Shown here one piece after another: positions 12,779-22,046 of a stretch of 64,000 nt of DNA. Source of the stretch: Orychophragmus violaceus (taxonomy: Eukaryota; Streptophyta; Magnoliopsida; Brassicales; Brassicaceae). The stretch spans positions 95,643,506 to 95,707,505 of the forward strand of contig CM058235.1 in assembly GCA_030180135.1 (NCBI GenBank), read 5' to 3'. The translations under genes were made by a program, and so were the position numbers. Positions within the stretch are counted from its first letter, which is position 1, and the number at the start of each line of letters is the position of its first letter. The notes under the pieces are model-generated. The model searched no databases and was not told the origin of the DNA. It saw only the letters and a program-made list of their open reading frames with translations.

Positions 12779-14529
12779 AACTGAAATTTAAGATAAAAGA
12801 ATTTTAGTTAATATGTTCAATATGATTAATCTTGTATTATACTTAATAAGATTAATCACGCATTATATTCAATAACATCAGTTACCCTCAATAGAATATA
12901 ATGATTCCAAGATCCACATATAACTAAGATTAAAGTGGGCCACTGGCCGTCACCCAACCTTAGCTTATATCGGTAAGCCCTATATCGGCTAATTATATCC
13001 GTGATATAACTCTTGGTTGTGAATCTGGGCCCGAGGCCCAATCCACTCTGATGTCTCAAGGCCCGGGACTCCCGATGGCCCAGTCAAGAAAACCAGACTA
13101 TACAGTCATGTAATCATTAATGTCTGGGACTCCCAATGACATTTATGAATCACAAACCGTCTTATCCACGCAAAAGTAGACACCCTCACACTGTAAGGCC
13201 ATGAATACAATTGAATGGGCTTCGACAGCTGACATAGACTGGACAAGACATCCAACGCTTGATATTGTTTGAGGTTTGTAGGTTTATTAAAAATTCATCC
13301 CAAAATAGAAGATTACTATTTTGGGAAACTTTCCCTTTTGGGAAACCTACTATTTTTGGAAACTTTCTAAAATTAGAAACTTTTAATTATAGAAATTTCC
13401 TTAAATCCAAAACATGCAAATTCAGAAACTTCTATTTTAAGAAACTTTCTAATTTCAAAAAATTGGAAACTTATTAATTTAAAATCGATTTTATAATTTT
13501 TATAATAAATAAATTTTAAATTAATCTGAAGAAAAGACTCAAATAATTGGCCCAATTGTTTTAACTTCTTGGCCCGAGGCCCAAGAATTGGTCCATGTCC
13601 AAGACATAACCCAATTGCCCAATTAATTGACATAACCGGTCTGGTTCATTAAAATTGGTCTAACCAAATTTTAATTACTACGATGACCACAATTGTCAAC
13701 CGTTTATTTACTAAACCGGATTTTCTCAATTTATTTGGTCCAACCAAATCAAATTAGAAAATCCTGGTTTAGGCACAAAATCCAATTTTTCGACTTTGGA
13801 TTTCTTATCCCAGTTTAACCAGAACTTAATAAAATTATTAAATCTGTTTATTAAACCGTGACGTTTTGATTTTAATCAGTTATAAACCGAACCTTAAACC
13901 GAACCGAACCGTGACCTAGCCGTGAGCTTCACGCGATCACGACAGCCGCAAGCCATCATGCTTCCGCGGCTCGATCATTATCGACCAGCCGCACACGATC
14001 CACGATCCGACGGACGGCCGAGCCTCACGCGATCGGGACGCAAGCAGCTGGACAGGGACGGGACGTTCGGGATGATCGGTTGGGCGCGACGGGACGATTG
14101 GACGGGACGATCGCGGCGATCGTTTGATCGATCCGCTCGATCCATCCACGCACGATCAACACTCGCGTACGAGTATGACCGATCGGGACGGGACGGGACA
14201 CGATCGATCCATGCGATCGTTTGATCCATGCGATACGATCGGTCCATCCTTGTGATCGTGCGCCTCATCGCTTGTGATCGTCTCGACCACGCGACTCGAT
14301 CCATTGATCGGTCCGTGCGTCTAGCGATCCGGACTTGCGGTTCAAACCAGAATCCGACGCAACCAAATCATATAGTTTGGTTTGCGATTTTCATTAGTTT
14401 GTTTAGGTTTCAATTCTTGTTTCTTAAGTGTTTTGTTCTTATCAGTAGATTGATTCAAAAACACCTCTTTAAACAATCCTAAACTTGAATCTAAACAAGA
14501 AAAACCAGAACCAATAGCTCTGATACCAC
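12779..14529 (-). other. Untranslated leader of D unit 2
   Basis: Same module order as the unit 1 leader: acceptor-like tract next to gag, GGGAGTCCC module, GAAACTTTC repeats (about 13290-13480), CCGGTT-rich stretch, GATCG block (about 13930-14335), and primer site at 14528-14517. It is 4 bp longer overall than in unit 1, including an extra ccgaa near 13905. No gene is seen. Confidence 0.8.
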
Positions 14530-15168
14530 TGAAGGATGTTTTGGTGTTAATCCTGATTCAGTTCTTCAGATTAAACAGTCCTAAACATACGGATCTAGGT
14601 TCTCCTTGAATAGAAACAAATAAGATCTCACCTTATACCTGTTTATGCAGCGGAAAGAGAGAACAGGTCAGAGATCAGAGAGCTACCAAGTGATAACTCC
14701 TCCAGAGGTTCACACACGCACACCAAGCAGGAAGAGAGGCTGCTAGACCAAGCTGTGGGAGGCGCAGGAAGAGAGAGAGAGGCGCGGCTGGGTTTAGGGT
14801 TAGGAGGAAAATCAGACTTAAGTTTTATTTATAAAACTTGTCTGGTTCCTTTTGGGATTTTGGGCCCAAATACCAATCTGATTAAATCCCTTAGATTTAA
14901 TCAGACCCATTAATCTCTCTCTAAGTACGACAAATGCCTGGCACTTTTACCGTACTTCTGCTAAGCCGTTCCTACACATTTTCCTGTTAGCTTAGGCGTG
15001 TGACCCATATGGGATCATATAATAAAGGCAATAAGTCTAAGACTTATAGATCATGAGCGGACTCTAGCAAGCCATCATGACCCCCAGTATTATATGACTT
15101 ATGTCTGATCATTGACATACTCTTACTTTCTAGAGACAGTACCGAGATTACTGGACACAATTCCAACA
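14530..15168 (-). repeat. D LTR copy 3 (639 bp), outer 5' LTR of the multimer
   Basis: It has the same termini as the other D LTRs, but the sequence to its right (gataatccatcccgtc) is tandem-array DNA rather than a purine tract. It is therefore the outer 5' end of the minus-strand multimer. The intact array at 55391 onward reads straight through this point. The expected target duplication is the five bases at 15169-15173 (GATAA), to be matched at the unseen left end. Confidence 0.9.
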
Positions 15169-15520
15169 GATAATCCATCCCGTCAGTCAGTATGGCTGAG
15201 ATGTTCCTTCCCGTCAGTCCATTAGGGGGTTTTTGGCCTTAGGATCCTTCTCCTGGTGGATAGAATCAGTTTATCATATCCCGTCATTGTTTTTTCCACC
15301 AATTTCTTCACCAGACCTCTTTGTTATCCATTTGAGAGGTTTGGGTCTTGATAGTTTCAAAAAAACTCGAGTCAATTTTTTCGGGTCATGGAACCTTGGT
15401 TCTCGGTAGGCTATAACCTTCCCACGATGCATAGACGGGTTTTTCGGGTCATTTGTTTTCCACCAATTTCTTAACTAGACCTCTTTTATATCCCATTTTA
15501 AGGGTTTTGGTCGTGATAGT
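15169..15520. repeat. Tandem array fragment, left piece
   Basis: These 352 bp match 55392-55742 closely, including the sub-motifs CCGTCAGTCAGTATGGC and TTTCCACCAATTTCTT. The piece is cut on the left by D and on the right by Gypsy A; its last five bases, ATAGT, recur at 39981-39985 as the Gypsy A target duplication. No gene is present. Confidence 0.88.
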
Positions 15521-17428
15521 TGACAAGACCCCTCCCGGCCATAGGGCCGGTTTGGATTGCCACTACTTAACCTATTTCATCTTGAGGTTTCATAAGAACC
15601 TCAAGTCCATTTTAGTCATACTTAAACGTTTTCCATTTCATTCATTCAACAATTTCGATTCACAATATAGACTAAGGCAAAAATAGACATTTTATTAATA
15701 AGTAAAAGGTACCAAATACAACTGTGGTTCAATTCGCATTATGCTAAAGTATTCGGTCCTAAAACAATGTCTACCAAACTAACACCACTAGTCCCCAAGT
15801 CTTGTCCGCGCCTAGGTTTGATCATCATCATGATCTCCTGAAACCAAAACAAGTTCATGAGATTTCCATATTCGTTTATATTCATTTTCATGCATCCTAG
15901 CATTTATATTCTATATGATCCCACAAACTTTATATTATACAATCAATCTAACATTTCTATAATAAACCTAAGTTCTAAACATTGGCCGTTATAGTTCCCG
16001 TTACACCCGCCCACGGACGTGAGCGTGTGGACGCGCATTCTCGGCGTATGGTCCCATGGTCGGATGGTTGGACTTACGGCCGTGGTGTTATACCGCGATC
16101 ATCCGGATGTTGGCGCGCGGTTGGATACTCGGTCATGACGCGTACCGGGACGGACGCATCAGTCCAACGCGCGATAGACCTTACGGTCACGCGGATGGAT
16201 CAGTACGTGCGCGAACTGCCGGCTTGACGTAACGATCGCGCGTCCATACGCTGCGTCAACGGGAGGCGATCCTCGGTCTAACACGGTCGGTCTTGCGGTG
16301 TGGTCGCGTAACCGCGAACGGACGCGACTCTTCATGCGAACGGACGCGATCATTACCGCGGACGGTTACGACCGTTCCTTCGGTCCGCATGATACACCGC
16401 GGCCAACGATCGCTTGCGACAGTCCGTGGACCATCCGCGATCGCGTGCACCATGTACCGATGAATTGACATGCGGTTATGCCGAGTGTTTCCACGGTCAT
16501 TTCCCTGAACCGTTTCACGCCTTTAGACCGATCGTACCTTGGCCTCTCGGTTCTCGGCTTACCGTCCTCTCGACGGGCCGTAAAACCGTCCGATGCGGTA
16601 CGATCCTTTGGGCCATATGGCGCTGGAAAACCGCGACTAACCGTCAAGCCATATCACCACGACCAAGGCCTTATGGCCGGTCGTGTAACAAGCATAAAGG
16701 CGAGTTCAGAACAAAGGAGAAGAAAGAGTTTTCCGGCCATAAAACAACCGGCCGTGACCGCTAGGGTTTGGCCAAGGCCGAGAAGAGATGGTCCGGTCTC
16801 TAACCTTAGATGTGGTCGTGGCTTTGCCATGAGTTGTGGACGCTTCACCGGCCATCCTTGCACTCTTCTCAACCGCTTATTCCACCACCAAATCCCTCTT
16901 CAAACCACCGGCCTTTCTCCTTGAAATCCGGCTTCTCTCTCTCTCTAGAACTCTCTCAAAACTCTCGGTTTATTGGCCTATGCCTTTGGAGAACTGTGAG
17001 CGTTTTTCCCTCTTGTGGGCGTGGGCGAAAATGGCCAAGTGAGGGCCTATTTATAGGCTATGTTGGCGCCAACTTCCCTTGGGAGAAAGGGTGGGAGTTG
17101 TTGGCCGAATGGGTGTAACACTTGGTGGTACCCATTCGCTTGGTAACCGCTAGTCAGCTAGTGTCACTAGCTGGCCTAGCTGGCCCAAGAGCTTAACACT
17201 CCGGCCAGCTGAGTTGAGCTGGTTGCCAGCTGACCTAGCTAGCCAGCTGGACTGTTCAGCTCAGCTGAGCTGACTTCCTCACTCCTACACTTAGCTGAGC
17301 TCCTTCCAGCTGAGTCTCAGCTCCAAAACGCCTATGGGACACTTGGTTTAGTCTCTCCGGACTTTCCCGTTCATGTTTCTGGTCCCATGGCCGTCCCATC
17401 TTCCTTAGGCCGGTTGGGGGATACTACA
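15521..17428 (-). repeat. Gypsy A 3' LTR (1908 bp)
   Basis: It is adjoined on the right by a purine-tract complement (agtctcccccccttg, 17429-17443). It contains a TATA box in element sense (17056-17049), an AGCT-rich cluster upstream of it (about 17150-17340), the 17-codon leader exon (16855-16805) and a CpG-rich zone (about 16010-16630). It lacks a 23-bp stretch present in the other LTR near 38536. Confidence 0.93.
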
Positions 17429-19697
17429 AGTCTCCCCCCCTTGAAATGGATTCGTCCCCGAATCCGCGTCAAGGTTTTTGTACCACTCTGGATAGTCGGC
17501 CTTCATCTTATTCTCGGTTTCCCAAGTAATCTCCTTGATCCCATTATGGATCCACTCCACTTTGACCATTTGTACCATTTTCTTTCGGGTTGCTTTTTCC
17601 ATCCTATCTAGGATTCGAAGTGGTCGGATTTCGATGGTCAAGTTTGGCCTAAGTTCCCTTGGAATCTCAGGTTCAACCTTGTCTTGATCCCCTAGACATT
17701 TGCGCAATTGTGACACATGGAACACATTGTGGGATGCGTCCATCTCACTTGGAAAGTCTAACTTATAGGCGACCGCTCCAACCCGTTCAATGATTCGGAA
17801 CGGTCCCAAATATCTGGGATCAAGCTTACCACGCTTGGAAACCCTGGCCCGACCCTTGAAAGTGATCATTTTCAAGTAGACTTGGTCGCCTACTTCAAAC
17901 TCAAGGTCCTTTCTTCTCTTGTCTGCATAGCTCTTTTGACGGTCTTGAGCCTCTTTCATTTTGGCCTTGAGGAATCGGATTCGTTCCGTAGTTTCCTCTA
18001 TTATGTCTGGTCCAACTATGCTTGACTCTCCAACTTCGGTCCAGCATAGTGGAGTTCGACAAGGCCGCCCATACAAAGCCTCATAAGGCGACATTCCGAT
18101 GCTTGTGTGATAACTGTTGTTATACGCAAACTCGGTCAAGGGTAGAAACTTCTCCCATGAGTCGCCCCATTCGAGAACACACGCCCTTAGCATGTCTTCT
18201 AGGGTTTGTATGGTCCTTTCGGATTGACCGTCCGTCTGGGGATGGTAAGCCGTACTCATGTTCACTCTCGTTCCCAGGGCCTTCTGGAAGGCTTGCCAGA
18301 AATAAGAAGTAAACCGGCCGTCCCGGTCTGAAACTATACTTGATGGGATCCCATGAAGTCTCACGATCTCATCAATGTATACCTCAGCCAACTTCCCCAC
18401 TCCGTCCGTCTTCTTGATGGCCAAGAAGTGGGCGGATTTCGTGAGCCTATCTACCACAACCCAGATGGCATCTCGCCTGTTCCGGGTCGTAGGCAAACCG
18501 GTCACAAAGTCCATAGCTATGTTGTCCCATTTCCATTCCGGAATGGGAAGACTTTGTAGCAGACCACTCGGGACTTGGCGTTCATCCTTGATTAGCTGAC
18601 AGGTTGGGCACTTGGCCACCCAAGCAGCTACATCACGCTTCATCCCAACCCAATGATAGTACCGTTTGAGGTCATGGTACATCTTGGTATGGCCGGGATG
18701 AATTGAGAACTTAGACTGATGAGCCTCTCGTAAGATGGCTTCCTTCAGTTCCCATACGTTTGGCACACAGACTCGGCCATTTACCACAATCGTCCCATTG
18801 TTGGAGATTTGGTATTCCGTATGGTTGTTCTCTGCGGCTTTCACCAAATCCTCATCCTCCTTCTGAGCGAGCCGGACCTTAGTCAGAATATCTGCTTGGT
18901 CCGCTGCTCCTAAGCCAACTGGCTCCTCTCCCACGGTCAATGCACTGAGACGCAAGGAACGGACCAATCCGACCAAGGTCTCTGCATCCCGTTCACTAGC
19001 CACCTCGGTCCTTTTCCTACTTAAGGCGTCGGCCACGAGGTTGGCCTTCCCTGGATGGTAAGTAATGTCCAGATCGTAATCGGCCACTAGTTCCATCCAT
19101 CTTCTTTGACGAAGGTTGAGCTCAGGTTGGGTGAACACATACTTTAGGCTCTTATGGTCCGTAAACAGTTGCACTTTCGCTCCGTAGAGATAAGATCTCC
19201 AGATCTTAAGCGCAAAGACTACAGCGGCCATCTCAAGATCATGAGTGGGATAGTTCCCCTCATGTTTCCTTAACTGCCTTGAAGCATATGCAATCACTTT
19301 CCCTTCTTGCATCAACACACATCCCAACCCATTGATTGACGCATCCGTGTAGACCACGTAAGGCACATCATCTTGGGGTTGGGTCAGAACTGGCGCCTTA
19401 GTCAACATCTCCTTGAGTTCCTTAAAACTCTTCTCCGCGGCATCAGTCCATACAAACTTCACGTTTTTCCCGGTCAGCTTCGTCATGGCCTTGGCCATAC
19501 TTGCAAACCCTTGGACAAAACGTCTGTAGTAGCCAGCCAGACCTAGAAAGCTTCGGACCTCAGTCGCGTTTCTCGGTCTTGGCCAATCCTCAATTGACCG
19601 GATCTTCTCCGGATCAACTGCCACTCCTTCCGCCGACACTATGTGTCCTAGGAAGCCAATCCGCTCTTGCCAGAAACTACATTTACTTAGTTTGGCA
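17405..19697 (-). pseudogene. Gypsy A Pol, C-terminal half: RT end, RNase H, integrase, chromodomain-like tail (severed by C2)
   Basis: The open frame continues from the C2 junction at 19697 to a stop at 17407, inside the LTR. It contains the rest of RT, RNase H (TDASINGLG, then FTDHKSLKYVF and VADALSRK), the integrase HHCC region ending CPTCQ, the integrase catalytic core (MDFVTGLP with first Asp, SDRDGRF with second Asp, GQSERT with Glu) and a C-terminal stretch with ITWETENKMKADYPEWYK, a chromodomain-like motif of plant chromoviruses. It is over 95% like Gypsy B by eye. The N-terminal half lies at 35205-36338. The frame is intact but physically split by 15.5 kb of C2, so it cannot make a full polyprotein. 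Confidence 0.9.
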
Positions 19698-19745
19698 TGT
19701 AGGAATTCGTTTAGTTGATCCTGATGTAATTCACAGATTCATCTC
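19698..19745 (-). repeat. C2 3' LTR, terminal fragment left of C1
   Basis: These 48 bp are identical to 34570-34617, the matching part of the 5' LTR. The fragment ends in ATCTC, the C1 target duplication, which is repeated at 27509-27513. Confidence 0.95.
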
Positions 19746-20374
19746 TGTTGGAATTGTGTCCAGCAATCTCTGTACTGTCTCTATAACGTAAGAGTATGTC
19801 AGTGATCAGACATAAGTCATACAATACTGGGGGTCATGATGGCTTGCTAGAGTCCGCTCATGATCTATAAGTCTTGGACTTATTGCCTTTATTGTATGAT
19901 CCCATATGGGTCACACGCTTAAGCTAGCAGGAAATAATGTTGGAACGGCATAGCAGAAGTACGACAAAAGTGCTAGGCATTTGTCGTACTAAGAGAGAAT
20001 GAATAATGGGTCTGATTAAATGGAATTTAATCAGATTGGGCCCAAAAGCCCAAAAGAGAAAGAGAAGGCTTTTAATGACTAAAAGCCAAAGTCTCTTCCT
20101 CTCTAACCGAACCCTAGCCGCGATTTCTCTCCTCTCTCTGCGCCCCATCTCAGCTCGGTCTAGCAACCAGTTTCCTGTGATTGCGTGTGTGAGCCTTTGG
20201 AGGATCCATCTCTCGGTGTATCTCCCTGATCATTGACCTGTTCATCAATTCCGCTGCAAACAAACAGGTAAAAGGTGAGATCATATGTTTCTAAATAAGA
20301 ACACCTAGATCTAATGCATGTTTAGGTTGATATCAATACGAGAATTGAATCAGGATCAACCAAAACTTCCAACA
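19746..20374 (+). repeat. C1 5' LTR (629 bp)
   Basis: It begins TGTTGGAATTGTG and ends CTTCCAACA. Transcription probably starts near the CT-rich tract and ACCCTAG (about 20100-20120). No convincing TATA box is visible; the D equivalent has one at this place. A splice-donor-like CAG/GTAAAAG with a second AAG/GTGAGA follows at 20268-20280. Confidence 0.95.
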
Positions 20375-20375
20375 G

Positions 20376-20388
20376 TGGTATCAGAGCC
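20376..20388 (+). other. C1 primer-binding site (initiator Met tRNA)
   Basis: TGGTATCAGAGCC lies one base after the LTR end and is complementary to the 3' end of plant initiator methionine tRNA, the usual primer for plant Copia elements. Confidence 0.93.
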
Positions 20389-22046
20389 ATTGGTTCTTAG
20401 GTTTCTTGTTTTAGATTCATTGTTTAGGTTGTTTAATCTGCTTAGAATTGTTTTTGAATCAATTACTGATAAGATAAAACGATTAAGAATCAGAATTGAA
20501 CTCTAAACACACAAGAAAAAATCACAAAACATGAGCTATATGATTCATGTTTTGGTGATCGGCCGAGAAGGAGGACGGATCGGACGGACGGACTCGGCTG
20601 GACGGATGGATCGGATCGGATCGGTTGACCGATCGCGGTCGATCGTCGCGTCGAGTCGATCGCGTCGTCCCGATCGCTTCCGGATGTCGCGCGCGTCACG
20701 TCCAGATCGCTCGGCGATCGTGGAGCGACCGTGCGTCCCGACCGTCCCACCCGAGCGTCCCGGCCTGCCCGGCTGTCGCGTCCCGTCCGTCCGTCCCGAG
20801 CAAGCCAAGCATGTCGATCTCGGATCATGGCGCAAGGCTTGCGGCTGGACGATCATTGCTTGATCCGAAAGCTAGGGTTTCACGGTTTAATTCGGTTCGG
20901 TTCAATGCTCGGTTTAAGATTTAATTAAAATCTTCGTTCTGGTTTAATAAACAGATTAATAATTTTATTAAATCTGGTTAAACCGGAATAAGAAATCCAA
21001 TGTCGAAAGAAATATTGGATTTAGTGCCTAAACCAGGGATTTCTAATTTGATTTGGTTGGACCAAATAAATTGAGAAATTCCGGTTTAGTAAATAACCGG
21101 TTGACAATTGTGGTCATCGTAGTAGTTAAAACTTGGTTAGACCAGTTTTAATGAACCAGACCGGTTATGTCAATTAATTGGACAATTGGGTCATGTCTTG
21201 GACATGGACCAATTCTTGGGCCTCGGGCCAAGAAGTTAAAACAATTGGGCCATTAATTGAGTCATTCTTCAGATTTAAATTTAAAACTTATTTTATAAAA
21301 TAAAATTATGAAATTCGATTTTAAATTTTATAAAGTTCCGAAATTTCGAAATTAGAAAGTTTCCAAAATTAGAAGTTTCTGAATTTGCGGGTTTTGGATT
21401 TTTAAAGAAGTTTCTAAAGTTAGAAAGTTTCCGGTTTTAGAAAGTTTCCAATTTTAGAAAGTTTCCAAAAATAGTAGGTTTCCATAAATAGAAAGTTTCC
21501 CGAAATAGTAATCTTCTATTTTGGGAATGATTTTAATAAACCTACGAACCTCAAATAATATCAAGCGTTGGATGTCTTGTCCAGGCTATGTCAGCTGTCA
21601 AAGCCCATTCAATTGCATTCATGGCCTTACAGTGTGAGGATGTCTGCTTTTGCGTGGGTAAGACGGTTTGTGATTCATAAATGTCATTGGGAGTCCCAGA
21701 CATTAATGATTACATGACTGTATAGTCCGGTTTTCTTGACTAGGCCATCGGGAGTCCCGGGCCTTGAGACATCAGAGTGGATTGGGCCTCGGGCCCAGAT
21801 TCACAACCAAGAGTTATATCACGGATATAATTAGCCGATATAGGGCTTACCGATATAAGCTAAGGTTGGGTGACGGCCAGTGGCCCACTTTAATCTTAGT
21901 TATATGTGGATCTTGGAATCATTATATTCTATTGAGGGTAACTTATGTTATTGAATATAATGCATGATTAATCATATTATACTTTAATACGAGATTAATC
22001 ATTTTGAACATATAACTAATAACCTTTTTATTTATATATTTCAGAT
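20389..22046 (+). other. C1 untranslated leader
   Basis: The 1.66 kb between primer site and gag has no credible gene. Modules in order: GATCG/CGTCC-rich high-GC block (about 20560-20850), CCGGTT-box stretch (about 20880-21240), GAAAGTTTC short repeats (about 21340-21530), and a conserved module with GGGAGTCCC at 21689-21697 and 21750-21758 continuing to about 21960. The tract TATATATTTCAG ends at 22044, 2 nt before the gag ATG, and looks like a splice acceptor; a branch-like ACTAAT lies near 22015. A 67-codon open frame at 21764-21967 starts at TTG, not ATG, and is not supported. Confidence 0.8.

Larger units (their letters stand above)
1..15168 (-). mobile_element. Copia element D: tandem multimer of a gag-only (non-autonomous) LTR retrotransposon
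   Basis: The region reads, on the minus strand, LTR (14530-15168), internal, LTR (7883-8520), internal, LTR (1240-1877), then a further partial internal region that runs off the window at base 1. The two full units are offset by 6643 and 6647 bp and differ at only scattered bases. Each internal unit has a primer site, a long leader, an intact gag frame and a decayed pol. The right edge at 15168 is a clean LTR terminus (CCAACA) against tandem-array sequence. The left edge is outside the window. Three LTRs sharing two internals is the structure expected from unequal recombination between LTRs or from a multimeric insertion. Assembly duplication is a weaker alternative, because the copies carry private differences. 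Confidence 0.9.

Noticed and set aside
19924..20236. Open frames on both strands in the C1 LTR (also 27058-27370)
   Set aside because: They lie in the promoter and start region of the LTR, are not conserved in the C2 or D LTRs, and duplicate only because the LTR is duplicated.
21764..21967. 67-codon open frame upstream of gag, present in all C/D/F leaders
   Set aside because: It begins at TTG rather than ATG, the frame is broken in the related E leader, and the DNA itself is conserved regardless of codon position; better explained as a conserved RNA or DNA module.
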